A DNA stretch of 64,000 nt from DASQUK01 sp963717085 (GTDB taxonomy: Bacteria; Actinomycetota; Acidimicrobiia; Acidimicrobiales; VFJN01), in the NCBI GenBank assembly GCA_963717085.1, contig CAVQVM010000020.1, positions 248,001-312,000 of the forward strand, in the 5' to 3' direction. The notes under the pieces are model-generated. The model made no database searches. It had not been told where the DNA came from and worked only from the letters and a program-made list of their open reading frames with translations. The position numbers and the translations under genes were made by a program. Below, piece after piece: positions 7,649-15,770 of this stretch (its first letter is position 1; each line of letters starts with the position of its first letter).

Positions 7649-8740
7649 GTGCCCGTCAGTCCGGTCGACTGGGGGCTCGCCGAACGCGTGGCTGTCCGGG
7701 TCTCCGGTCACGAGCCGCTGGCGGCGTCGTACCACTACGACCGACTGGCTGCCGACTTCGCCGAGTTGACCGCCCAGGCCGAGGAGCTGGTGGCCGCGGC
7801 CACCGGGCTGCGCTCGGCCAGCGGCCCCGCTCGGGCCCGGGTGGTGGACCGCGCCGACTGGGTGCGGGCCAACCTCGCCAGCTTCGGCCGCCTGCTCCGC
7901 CCGCTCACCGACAAGATGGCCGAGCGCATCGGGGACAAGCAGGGGTTCGCCGCGATGCCGGCGGCGGTGTCCCGACGGATCGCGGGCGTCGAGGTCGGGA
8001 CGCTGCTCGGGTGGATGGCCACCCGCGTCCTCGGTCAGTACGACCTGCTCGTGATCGAGGACGAGCACCCCGAGGATCAGGACCTCGTCTACTACGTCGG
8101 GCCCAACGTGCTGGCGTTGGAGAAGCGCTACGCCTTCCCGCCCCAGGAGTTCCGCCTGTGGCTGGCCCTCCACGAGGTGACCCATCGGGCGCAGTTCACC
8201 GGGGTGCCGTGGCTGCGGCCGCACTTCCTCTCACTCGTCGAGCAGACGCTCGACGCCGTCGATCCCGATCCCAAGCGGTTCCTCGACGCCCTCGGTCGGG
8301 TGATCGAGGACCTGCGGTCGGGCCACAACCCGCTCGATGAGGGCGGCATCGCCACCCTGCTGGCCAGCCCGGACCAGCGTGAGCTGTTCGGTCGGATCGG
8401 CGGGCTGATGAGCCTGCTCGAGGGCCACGGCGACGTCACCATGGATCGGGCCGGCGAGGGTCACGTCCCCTCCGCCGCCCGGTTCTCGCGGGCGCTGCGC
8501 GAGCGGCGGAAGCAGGGGGGCAGCGTGGCCAAGCTCCTGCAGAAGGCGCTCGGCATCGACGCCAAGTTCCAGCAGTACGCGCAGGGCGAGTCGTTCATCG
8601 CCTACGTCGAGCGCCATGGCGGTCCCGACGCCCTCGACGCGGCCTGGCGGGGGCCGGAGTGGCTACCCACCCTGGCCGAGATCCGCGCCCCCCAGGAGTG
8701 GCTGGACCGGGTGAAGCTCTCCGAGGAGCTCGTCGGGTAG
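7649..8740 (+). CDS. Zincin-like metallopeptidase, DUF2342/F420-associated family
   Basis: 363 aa, the family encoded immediately upstream of tilS in mycobacteria. It shows the long helical N-terminus, PLTDKMAERIG, a zinc-protease motif HEVTH (HExxH) in WLALHEVTHRAQFTGVPWL, and a distal Glu in LMSLLEGHGDVTMD as third-ligand candidate, all typical of the family. The physiological substrate is unknown; some profiles name it coenzyme-F420-biosynthesis-associated only from phylogenetic co-occurrence. GTG 7649 starts the conserved region. Its gene leads into tilS-hpt-ftsH. Confidence 0.85.
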   Translation: MPVSPVDWGLAERVAVRVSGHEPLAASYHYDRLAADFAELTAQAEELVAAATGLRSASGPARARVVDRADWVRANLASFGRLLRPLTDKMAERIGDKQGFAAMPAAVSRRIAGVEVGTLLGWMATRVLGQYDLLVIEDEHPEDQDLVYYVGPNVLALEKRYAFPPQEFRLWLALHEVTHRAQFTGVPWLRPHFLSLVEQTLDAVDPDPKRFLDALGRVIEDLRSGHNPLDEGGIATLLASPDQRELFGRIGGLMSLLEGHGDVTMDRAGEGHVPSAARFSRALRERRKQGGSVAKLLQKALGIDAKFQQYAQGESFIAYVERHGGPDALDAAWRGPEWLPTLAEIRAPQEWLDRVKLSEELVG

Positions 8741-8844
8741 GGACGGTCAACCGACTCCCCGTTGCGGCGTTCGAAGTCGCCGGAATTCGTCACGATCGAA
8801 CGCAGGACCGTCGGGACCGATGCCTCACCCGTACAGTGACCCGC

Positions 8845-9735
8845 GTGAGCGAGGCGACCGCCGCCCTGCTGGCCAGGTGCGACTTCCCGCCGGCTCGGAC
8901 CGCGGTGACGTGCGCCGTGTCGGGTGGGGCCGACTCGCTGGCCCTGCTGGTTCTCGCCGTCGAGGCCGGCTGCCGGGCCACGGCGGTGCATGTCGACCAT
9001 GGGCTGCGCCCGGGGTCCGACGGCGAGGCCGAGGTCGTGCGGGCGGCGGCCGACCGCTGTGGCGCCGCGTTCCGCGGGGTGCAGGCCACGGTGGAGCCCG
9101 GCCCCAATCTCGAGGCCCGCGCCCGGGCCGCCCGCTATGCCGTCCTCCCGGCCGGTGTGCTGACCGGGCACACGGCCGACGACCAGGCCGAGACGGTGCT
9201 GCTCAACCTGCTGCGGGGCGCGGGCCTCGACGGCCTCGCCGGCATGGACCCCCGGAGCCGGCCGCTGCGCCGCCTGCGCCGGCGTGAGACCCGCGCCCTG
9301 TGCGAGACCCTGGGGCTGAAGCCGGTCGAGGACCCCACCAACCGCGACTCGGCGTTCCGCCGCAACCGGGTCCGGCACGAGTTGCTCCCGCTGCTCGACG
9401 ACATCGCCGAGCGCGACGTCGTGCCGATCCTCGCCCGCCAAACCGACCTGGCGCGCGACGACGTCGCGCTCCTCGACGAGCTGTCCGCCGTGCTCGACCC
9501 CTGCGACGCCCGGGCGCTCGCTGCGGCCCCGGCGCCGCTGGCCCGCCGCGCCGTCCGGCGTTGGCTGCGTACGGGCGGACCCGGCGGCGACGAGCTGCAT
9601 CCGCCGGACGGCGCCAGCGTCGATCGCGTCCTCGCCGTGGCGCGGGGCGAGGCGCTGGCGTGCGAGCTTCCGGGTGGGTGGCGGGTCGCCCGGTCCCGGG
9701 GACGCCTCCGGCTCGACCGGCCCAAGGGCCACTAG
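8845..9735 (+). CDS. tilS: tRNA(Ile)-lysidine synthetase TilS
   Basis: N-type ATP pyrophosphatase that converts C34 of the CAU-anticodon tRNA-Ile to lysidine; essential in most bacteria. The PP-loop SGGADS is at residues 26-31, followed by VHVDHGLRPGSDGEAE and GHTADDQAETVLLNLLRGAGLDGLAGM, all diagnostic. The 296-aa length equals the short actinobacterial form lacking the extra C-terminal domain. GTG 8845 is preferred (GTG 8836 is possible; TACAGT at 8832-8837 may be a -10). Its stop TAG is the TAG of the CTAG that begins a type-A repeat element. Confidence 0.93.
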   Translation: MSEATAALLARCDFPPARTAVTCAVSGGADSLALLVLAVEAGCRATAVHVDHGLRPGSDGEAEVVRAAADRCGAAFRGVQATVEPGPNLEARARAARYAVLPAGVLTGHTADDQAETVLLNLLRGAGLDGLAGMDPRSRPLRRLRRRETRALCETLGLKPVEDPTNRDSAFRRNRVRHELLPLLDDIAERDVVPILARQTDLARDDVALLDELSAVLDPCDARALAAAPAPLARRAVRRWLRTGGPGGDELHPPDGASVDRVLAVARGEALACELPGGWRVARSRGRLRLDRPKGH

Positions 9736-9900
9736 TGGGCGCTCGCGGGAGTTCCGTGGATGTATCGCCGTGTCAGATTCGTCGCTGGCGAGGATGCACG
9801 AGGAAAGGCGCAGCCAGCGGCTGCGGCGACGACGAGGACGATGTCCAGCGGCGGATCTGGCCGGCGAGACGCCACGATGACTTCCGCGAGGGTCCAGTAG
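9732..9900 (+). repeat. Type-A palindromic intergenic element, copy A1
   Basis: About 169 bp filling the tilS-hpt gap. The outer arms CTCGCGGGAGTTCC... and ...GACTTCCGCGAG pair imperfectly. The centre is a tight hairpin, CGCAGCC (9809-9815) and GGCTGCG (9819-9825). It starts with CTAGTGGGCGCTCGCG, and the first TAG is the tilS stop. A second copy lies in inverse orientation at 59675-59840 with roughly 90% identity by eye. The inner part (GACGACGAGGAC... / ...TCCAGCGG) is shared with the type-B elements. Confidence 0.8.
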
Positions 9901-9911
9901 CGTGACCATGC

Positions 9912-10484
9912 ATGCCGAACTCCCCGGGCGATTTCATCCATCATCTCGACGATCCCTTGCTCGGGCCGGTGGTGGTCGGGGAGAAGGAGATCCAGGCCCG
10001 GATCGCCGAGCTTGGTGACCAGATCACCACCGACTACGCCACCCGCCCCCCGCTGCTCATCGGCGTGCTGAAGGGGGCGTTCGTTTTCATGGCCGACCTG
10101 GCCCGGGCCATTCGCCTGCCGGTCGAGATCGACTTCATGGCCGTCTCGTCCTACGGCGCATCGACCCGGTCCTCCGGCGTCGTCCGCATCGTCAAGGACC
10201 TCGACATCGACCTCACCGGGCGGCACGTGATCCTGGTGGAGGACATCGTCGACTCGGGGCTCACGCTCACCTATCTGCGGCGGAACCTGGCTGCCCGGCA
10301 TCCCGCGAGCCTGGCCGTGTGCGCGCTGTTCGTGCGCCAGGGCAACCAGAAGACCCAGGAGGAGCTGCGCTACGTCGGTTTCGAGATCCCGCCGGCCTTC
10401 GTGCTGGGTTACGGCCTCGACGTCGCCGAGCGCTTCCGCAACCTTCCCTACGTGTGCGAGTTCACGGGCGAGATAAGCGGCTGA
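9912..10484 (+). CDS. hpt: Hypoxanthine phosphoribosyltransferase
   Basis: 190-aa purine salvage enzyme: hypoxanthine or guanine plus PRPP gives IMP or GMP. The PRPP-binding signature VILVEDIVDSGLTL is intact, as are LKGAFVFMADL and VSSYGASTRSSG. It matches the actinobacterial hpt that regularly lies between tilS and ftsH. ATG 9912 is about 11 nt beyond the end of repeat A1, so the repeat lies in or just before its leader. Confidence 0.93.
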   Translation: MPNSPGDFIHHLDDPLLGPVVVGEKEIQARIAELGDQITTDYATRPPLLIGVLKGAFVFMADLARAIRLPVEIDFMAVSSYGASTRSSGVVRIVKDLDIDLTGRHVILVEDIVDSGLTLTYLRRNLAARHPASLAVCALFVRQGNQKTQEELRYVGFEIPPAFVLGYGLDVAERFRNLPYVCEFTGEISG

Positions 10485-10539
10485 GACGGTCCGGGGCGGT
10501 GGTCCTCGGCGCCGCCCCGCCGGTAGCCTGGCCCGCACC

Positions 10540-12555
10540 GTGAAACGCTTCCCCCGCGCCGCCGTCGCGTATCTCGTCCTCGGTTTCGCCGTCCTCTTCT
10601 TCGGGGTGCAGATGCTCCGCCCCGGGACCGAGCGCGAGGAGCTCGACCTCTCCGCCTTCCGCGACGACATCGCCCAGGGCGAGGTCGCGACGGCCGAGAT
10701 CAAGGATCGCGACAACGTCGTCCAGGGCAAGCTGCGCGACGACACCGACTACAAGGTCGGCTACCCCGCGGAGTTCGCCGACGAGCTGGTGGACGAGCTC
10801 GACGAGGCCAAACCCGCGATCGAGGTCACGACCGACTCCCAGGGCGACTCGGTCTGGACCGGCCTGCTGTTCAGCTTGCTGCCCGTCGTGCTGATCATCG
10901 GGGCGTTCTTCCTGGTCATGAACGCGCTCCAGGGCGGGGGCCGCGGCGTGATGCAGTTCGGCAAGTCGAAGGCGAAGCAGGTTACGAAGGACGACACCGT
11001 CGTTACGTTCGCCGACGTGGCCGGCTGCGAGGAGGCGGTCGAGGAGCTCCAGGAGATCAAGGACTTCCTCAAGGACCCAGGCCGGTTCCAGGCGATCGGG
11101 GCGCGGATCCCGAAGGGTGTCCTGCTCTTCGGGCCGCCCGGCACCGGCAAGACGCTCCTGGCCCGGGCCGTGGCCGGGGAGGCGGGAGTGCCGTTCTTCC
11201 CCATCTCGGGCTCGGACTTCGTGGAGATGTTCGTGGGTGTGGGCGCCAGCCGGGTGCGCGACCTCTTCGAGAAGGCCAAGCAGACAGCCCCGGCCATCGT
11301 GTTCGTGGACGAGATCGACGCCGTCGGGCGCCACCGCGGCGCCGGCCTCGGCGGTGGTCACGACGAGCGCGAGCAGACGCTGAACCAGCTGCTGGTGGAG
11401 ATGGACGGGTTCGACTCCCGCACCGGGGTGATCCTGATCGCCGCCACCAACCGGCCCGACATCCTCGATCCGGCGCTGCTCCGTCCGGGTCGGTTCGACC
11501 GCCAGATCGTGGTGGACCAGCCGGACCTCGAAGGCCGCAAGGCGATCCTTGACGTCCACGCCAAGGGCAAGCCGCTGGCAGACGACGTGCGCCTCGACGT
11601 CCTTGCTCGCCGCACGCCGGGGTTCACCGGCGCCGACCTGGCCAACCTCATGAACGAGGCGGCGCTGCTCACCGCCCGCCGTGGCGGCACCGACATCACC
11701 ATGATGGCCATGGAGGCGGCCATCGACCGGGTGCTGGCCGGCCCCGAGCGCAAGACCCGGGTCATGTCCGACAAGGAGAAGCGGGTCATCGCCTACCACG
11801 AGGGCGGCCACACGCTGGTGGGGCACGTGCTGGAGGGCACCGACCCCATCCATAAGGTCTCGATCGTGTCGCGTGGGCGCGCGCTGGGGTGGACGCTGGC
11901 CCTACCCACCGAGGACAAGTACCTGAAGAGCCGCAGCGAGCTGGTCGACACGCTGACCATGCTGCTGGGAGGCCGCTCGGCAGAGGAGCTGGTGTTCGGC
12001 GAGCCCACGACGGGAGCCAGCGACGACATCGAGCGGTGCACTGAGATCGCCCGCCAGATGGTCACCACCTACGGGATGAGCGACCGGCTTGGGCCACAGC
12101 AGCTCGGCACGAAGGCCCAAGAGGTGTTCCTGGCCCGGGACTACGGGCATGAGCCGACGTACTCGGACGAGGTTGCGGGGCTGATCGACGACGAGGTCCG
12201 GCGGTTGATCGACGCCGCTCACGACCGCGCCAAGTTCATCCTCGCCACCCACAGGGCCACGCTCGACCGCCTGGCCGCGTCGCTCGTCGACAAGGAGACG
12301 CTCGACGACGGCGACCTGGCCGAGGTGTTCGGCGACCTCGACAAGGGGACCGGCATCGAGCTGCCGCTCGACGAGCTCATCGGGCCGCAGCCGCCCGCCC
12401 GCCGCGCGCTGGTGGGTCCCACCGTCGCCGAGGCGGCGGACCCGACGCAGGAAGCGGGCGAGCCGGACGTGCGGCGCGCCCCGGCGCCGCGGCTGCCGGC
12501 CTGGCGGCGGGTGCTGCGCTGGGGTATGGGCGAGCCCCGGCCGTCCGGGACCTGA
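10540..12555 (+). CDS. ftsH: ATP-dependent zinc metalloprotease FtsH
   Basis: 671-aa membrane AAA+ protease that degrades misfolded membrane proteins and short-lived regulators. The order is TM helix 1 (about 8-26), a short periplasmic domain, TM helix 2 (about 107-128), an AAA domain with Walker A GPPGTGKT (about 198-205), Walker B IVFVDEIDAVGR and the SRH region RPGRFDRQIVVD, then a zinc protease domain with HEGGH (about 420-424). Gly replaces the usual Ala, but both His and the Glu are kept. The tail is Pro/Arg-rich and of variable type. GTG start at 10540. It precedes the folate genes as in other actinobacteria. Confidence 0.96.
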   Translation: MKRFPRAAVAYLVLGFAVLFFGVQMLRPGTEREELDLSAFRDDIAQGEVATAEIKDRDNVVQGKLRDDTDYKVGYPAEFADELVDELDEAKPAIEVTTDSQGDSVWTGLLFSLLPVVLIIGAFFLVMNALQGGGRGVMQFGKSKAKQVTKDDTVVTFADVAGCEEAVEELQEIKDFLKDPGRFQAIGARIPKGVLLFGPPGTGKTLLARAVAGEAGVPFFPISGSDFVEMFVGVGASRVRDLFEKAKQTAPAIVFVDEIDAVGRHRGAGLGGGHDEREQTLNQLLVEMDGFDSRTGVILIAATNRPDILDPALLRPGRFDRQIVVDQPDLEGRKAILDVHAKGKPLADDVRLDVLARRTPGFTGADLANLMNEAALLTARRGGTDITMMAMEAAIDRVLAGPERKTRVMSDKEKRVIAYHEGGHTLVGHVLEGTDPIHKVSIVSRGRALGWTLALPTEDKYLKSRSELVDTLTMLLGGRSAEELVFGEPTTGASDDIERCTEIARQMVTTYGMSDRLGPQQLGTKAQEVFLARDYGHEPTYSDEVAGLIDDEVRRLIDAAHDRAKFILATHRATLDRLAASLVDKETLDDGDLAEVFGDLDKGTGIELPLDELIGPQPPARRALVGPTVAEAADPTQEAGEPDVRRAPAPRLPAWRRVLRWGMGEPRPSGT

Positions 12556-12595
12556 CCCGAGGGGCCAACCGAGGAGACAGAGAAAGGTCGCGCCC

Positions 12596-12688
12596 ATGAG
12601 CGAGCGTCCCTCGAGGGTGACTGGGAAGCAAGGTGAGAGCGAGCGAGCCCCGAGCGGGCCGCTGCGCAGCAGAAGGAGCGGGAGATAG
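12596..12688 (+). CDS. 30-codon mini-ORF overlapping folE start
   Basis: ATG 12596 with GAAAGG about 8 nt upstream opens a 30-codon Ser/Arg-rich frame. Its TAG (12686-12688) overlaps the GTG of folE (12688-12690) as TAGTG. That geometry suits translational coupling. Its second half (coding APSGPLRSRRSG) resembles the mini-ORF after clpC at 36846 in both DNA and peptide, so it is probably a repeat-derived spacer rather than a functional protein. Expression is not shown by sequence. Confidence 0.35.
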   Translation: MSERPSRVTGKQGESERAPSGPLRSRRSGR

Positions 12689-13308
12689 TGGCCGACGAAT
12701 GGCCGAGCCCGAGCCGGGACTTTCCGCCCATCGAGACCCCGATGGACATGGAGCGGATCGCCAAGGCCGTGCGGGAGATCCTCGAGGCCATCGGGGAGGA
12801 CCCTGACCGCGACGGCCTGCGCGACACCCCCGAGCGTGTCGCCCGCATGTACACCGAGATCTGCTCGGGCATCCACGAGCAGGTCGACACCCACCTGGCC
12901 GTGACATTCGAGGCCGGACACGACGAGATGGTCATGGTGCGGGACATCCCGATGCAGTCGATCTGCGAACACCACCTCATCCCCTTCATCGGCAGGGCAC
13001 ACGTGGCTTACATCCCCGGGGAGGACGGGCGGATCACCGGGATCTCCAAGTTGGCGCGCCTGGTCGACGCCTTCGCCCGCCGGCCACAGGTACAGGAGAA
13101 CCTGACGGTCCAGGTCGCCGACGAAATCGACCGCACCCTCCAGCCGCGGGGTGTGATGGTCGTGATCGAGGCGGAGCACCTGTGCATGACGATGCGGGGC
13201 GTGCGCAAGCCGGGCTCGACCACCGTGACGTCGGCGGTCCGGGGCCTGTTCCGGTCCAGCGTCGCCACCCGCGAAGAGGCGATGCGCTTCATCGTCGGCC
13301 AGCGGTAG
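12688..13308 (+). CDS. folE: GTP cyclohydrolase I FolE
   Basis: 206 aa; converts GTP to 7,8-dihydroneopterin triphosphate, the first step of folate synthesis. Zinc-site residues are present in SICEHHLIPFIGRAHVAYIP (Cys and His) and HLCMTMRGV (second Cys). TPERVARMY, KLARLVDAFARRPQVQENLT and TSAVRGLF are also diagnostic. The GTG start overlaps the stop of the mini-ORF upstream. The rest of the pathway (folP, folB, folK) follows 1.6 kb downstream, after deoD and tetR. Confidence 0.95.
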   Translation: MADEWPSPSRDFPPIETPMDMERIAKAVREILEAIGEDPDRDGLRDTPERVARMYTEICSGIHEQVDTHLAVTFEAGHDEMVMVRDIPMQSICEHHLIPFIGRAHVAYIPGEDGRITGISKLARLVDAFARRPQVQENLTVQVADEIDRTLQPRGVMVVIEAEHLCMTMRGVRKPGSTTVTSAVRGLFRSSVATREEAMRFIVGQR

Positions 13309-13364
13309 GTATTCGGAAGGGGGAGGGAAAGCCGCCCCCCTCCGGCTCCCCCCACCCTTCGGCC

Positions 13365-13391
13365 GCCGCCGATTGGCGGCGTCGATTCTTT
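13365..13391 (+). terminator. Possible terminator after folE
   Basis: GCCGCC (13365-13370), loop GATT, GGCGGC (13375-13380), then a short T-rich run ending about 13391. The stem is only 6 bp and the T-run weak. It lies in the 180-nt folE-deoD gap, which otherwise holds C-rich tracts. Confidence 0.3.
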
Positions 13392-13488
13392 GGCCGCTCG
13401 ACCGGCGAAGCCGCATCGAGCGACAGCGGGGGGCTCCGGCAGAAGCCACTGCCCCCCGCACCCCCCGCCCCTTACTCTGCGAGGATCT

Positions 13489-14220
13489 ATGACCGCGCCG
13501 ACACCGCACAACGAGGCCAAGCCCGGCGACATCGCCGACGCCGTGCTGCTCCCTGGCGACCCCCGGCGGGCGGCCGCCATCGCGGAGCGCTTCCTCGAGG
13601 ACGCCCAGTGCTACAACGAGGTCCGCAACATGCTGGGCTTCACCGGCACCTACCGGGGGCGCCGCATCTCGGTGCAAGGGACCGGCATGGGCATGCCGTC
13701 GATCGCCATCTACGCCACCGAGCTGTTCCGCTTCTACGGCGTGACCACCGCGATTCGGGTGGGCTCGTGCGGTGCGCTGCACGACGCCGTGGCCCTGCGC
13801 GATCTGGTCATCGCCTTGGCCGCGCACACGGATTCGGCGATGGTCGAACGGCGGTTCAAGGGCATCACCTACGCCCCGGCCGCCGACTTCGGCCTCGCCG
13901 TCGAAGCCTGGCGCTTGGCGCGCGAGCGGGGCATCACCGCTCACGTCGGGACCATCCTGTCCACCGACACCTTCTACGACACCGATCCCGAGGTGACCGA
14001 CGCGCTGACCAGGCATGGCGTGCTCGCCGTCGAGATGGAGGCCGCCGCGCTCTACACGATCGCCGCCGCCCACCAGGCGCGGGCGCTGTGCGTCTCCACC
14101 GTGAGCGACCACATCCCCCGGGGCGAGGCGATCAGCTCGGGCGAGCGCGAGAAGGGGTTCTTCGCCATGGCCGAGCTGGCGCTCGATGTGGCGGTCGAGG
14201 CGGCCGAGCCGCCCCACTAG
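13489..14220 (+). CDS. deoD: Purine-nucleoside phosphorylase, DeoD type
   Basis: 243 aa, NP-I family; phosphorolysis of purine nucleosides to base and ribose-1-phosphate. Key segments: LLPGDPRRA (phosphate binding), GMGMPSIAIYATELFRFYGV, IRVGSCGAL, VEMEAAALYTIAA (ribose-contacting Met-Glu), and STVSDHI with the catalytic Asp. ATG 13489 has GAGGA at 13481-13485. The stop overlaps the convergent tetR stop by 4 nt. Its last 15 bases, GAGCCGCCCCACTAG, resemble the right end of the type-B repeats (14 of 15). Confidence 0.93.
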   Translation: MTAPTPHNEAKPGDIADAVLLPGDPRRAAAIAERFLEDAQCYNEVRNMLGFTGTYRGRRISVQGTGMGMPSIAIYATELFRFYGVTTAIRVGSCGALHDAVALRDLVIALAAHTDSAMVERRFKGITYAPAADFGLAVEAWRLARERGITAHVGTILSTDTFYDTDPEVTDALTRHGVLAVEMEAAALYTIAAAHQARALCVSTVSDHIPRGEAISSGEREKGFFAMAELALDVAVEAAEPPH

Positions 14221-14816
14221 CGCGCGACGGGGGCGAAGGCGCGCAGGATCCGTTCCACGGTCTCGATGATGGCGTCCTCGTCGACGGTGGTGAGCCCTGC
14301 GCCGAGCGCCAGTGAGGCCTCGGTCAGCGCGCCGTACAGCAACAGCGCGAGCGCTTCGGCGTCCTCGTGCCGCAGTGCCCCGTCGGCGGCCAGGGACTGC
14401 AGTCCCGACCGGATGGTCCCGAGGCCGAAGCCCCGGTCGATCTCGTACCAGGCCACCAGCCCGAGGACGGCCGGGGCGTCGGCGAGGACGATGCGGCGGA
14501 GGTCGGGCCTGGCGAACAGCTCGAACAGCTTGCGGCATCCGGCTCTGAACGGCTCGAGCCCCGTCGGCGGCGTCGCAGTCAGCGCCGCCGTCACCACGGT
14601 GTCGTTGATCTCCCGCTCGACCTCCTCGAAGACCTCGACGAACAGCTCGTGCTTGTCGCCGAAGTGGTGGTGCACCGCGCCCCGGGTCACACCCGCCCGG
14701 AGCGCGATGCCGTCGAGGGTGGCGGCCTGGTAGCCATCCTCGGCGAAGGTGGCACGGGCGGCGTCGAGGATCGTGCGCCGCGTGACAGCGGCGTCGGCGG
14801 CGGTGCGGCGCGGCAT
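14217..14816 (-). CDS. TetR-family transcriptional regulator
   Basis: 199 aa. The N-terminal DNA-binding domain (about 12-60) has the TetR helix-turn-helix in RRTILDAARATFAEDGY and ITLRAGV-type sequence ending TRGAVHHHFGDKHELFVEV. The C-terminal half is a helical ligand-binding domain of the group with TetR_C_33-like sequence (YEIDRGFGLGTIRSGLQSL). A strong palindrome at 14833-14849 directly upstream is its likely operator. Regulated targets and ligand are unknown; the divergent folP could share control. Confidence 0.88.
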   Translation of the reverse strand: MPRRTAADAAVTRRTILDAARATFAEDGYQAATLDGIALRAGVTRGAVHHHFGDKHELFVEVFEEVEREINDTVVTAALTATPPTGLEPFRAGCRKLFELFARPDLRRIVLADAPAVLGLVAWYEIDRGFGLGTIRSGLQSLAADGALRHEDAEALALLLYGALTEASLALGAGLTTVDEDAIIETVERILRAFAPVAR

Positions 14817-14832
14817 GAGGTCATGGTTGCAT

Positions 14833-14849
14833 ACGTACGGGGCGTACGT
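14833..14849. promoter_or_regulatory. Probable TetR operator
   Basis: Perfect palindrome ACGTACG-GGG-CGTACGT, 17 bp, 17 nt upstream of the tetR start on the minus strand and 60 nt before folP on the plus strand. Size and position are typical of an autoregulatory TetR operator. Confidence 0.6.
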
Positions 14850-14909
14850 TACCGGTCGCCAGCTCCACCGCTACGGAACGCAACGTTGCGGCGTCGGAGC
14901 GCGCCGTCG

Positions 14910-15749
14910 GTGGTCACAGGGCGCGACATATGCTTGCCGTTCGTGGAGAGTGGACGTCGCCGGGTCATGGGTGTCGTCAACGTGACCCCGGACTCGTTCT
15001 CCGACGGCGGACGGTTCCTCGACCACCGGGCCGCGATCGCCCACGGTCGCGCACTGGTGGACCAGGGAGCAGATTGGGTCGACGTGGGCGGTGAGTCCAC
15101 CCGCCCCCGGGCCGAGCCGGTACCGGTCGACGAGGAGCTGCGCCGGGTGCTCCCGGTGGTCGAGGCGCTGGCGTCCGACGCCGTCGCCGTGTCGATCGAC
15201 ACCCGCAAGGCGGCGGTCGCCGAGGCCGCCGTGGCCGCCGGGGCCCGCATGATCAACGACGTGTCGGCCAGCCTGGCTGCGGTGGCCGGCGCCACCGGCG
15301 CCGCGTTCGTGGCCATGCACATGCTGGGCGATCCCCGCGCCATGCAGGCCGACCCGGTGTACGGCGACGTCGTGGCCGAGGTGCGCGACTTCCTCGTCGA
15401 TCGGGCCGACGCCGCCCGGGCCGCAGGCGTGCACGAGGTGTGGATCGATCCCGGCATCGGCTTCGGAAAGACCCTGGACCACAACCTCGACCTGCTCGCC
15501 AACCTCGACGTCCTGGTGGCCACCGGTTATCCGGTGCTGGTCGGCACCAGCCGCAAGTCGACGCTCGGCACCCTGGCGGCACGGGCCGACCGCACCCCTA
15601 CCGTCCCGCCCACCGGAGATCGGCTGGAGGGCTCGATCGCCACCGCCGTGTGGTCGTTGCTCCGCGGCGCCAGCATGGTCCGCGTCCACGAGGTGCCTGC
15701 CACCGTGCGGGCGATCGAGGCCTGCGGCCGGGTGCTGGCGGCCGCATGA
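14910..15749 (+). CDS. folP: Dihydropteroate synthase FolP
   Basis: 279 aa TIM-barrel enzyme joining 6-hydroxymethyl-dihydropterin diphosphate to p-aminobenzoate. Signatures: VMGVVNVTPDSFSDGGRF, VDVGGESTRPRAEPV, MINDVSA, DPGIGFGKTLDHN and GTSRKSTLG. It has the Asn, Arg and Lys residues needed for substrates, so it is the catalytic FolP1 type. GTG 14910 is a reasonable start; GTG 14943 would also keep the core. It leads the cluster folP - pseudophosphatase - folB - folK, separated from the next gene by a repeat-encoded mini-ORF. Confidence 0.94.
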   Translation: MVTGRDICLPFVESGRRRVMGVVNVTPDSFSDGGRFLDHRAAIAHGRALVDQGADWVDVGGESTRPRAEPVPVDEELRRVLPVVEALASDAVAVSIDTRKAAVAEAAVAAGARMINDVSASLAAVAGATGAAFVAMHMLGDPRAMQADPVYGDVVAEVRDFLVDRADAARAAGVHEVWIDPGIGFGKTLDHNLDLLANLDVLVATGYPVLVGTSRKSTLGTLAARADRTPTVPPTGDRLEGSIATAVWSLLRGASMVRVHEVPATVRAIEACGRVLAAA

Positions 15750-15770
15750 TCTATCCAGCAAGGAGTACTG

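Noticed and set aside
8602..9909. A minus-strand gene running through repeat A1 and tilS
   Set aside because: The repeat is open in several frames because of its composition; the rest is antisense to tilS.
11902..14538. An 878-aa minus-strand protein opposite ftsH-folE-deoD
   Set aside because: It spans several well-supported plus-strand genes and shows only shadow-frame composition.
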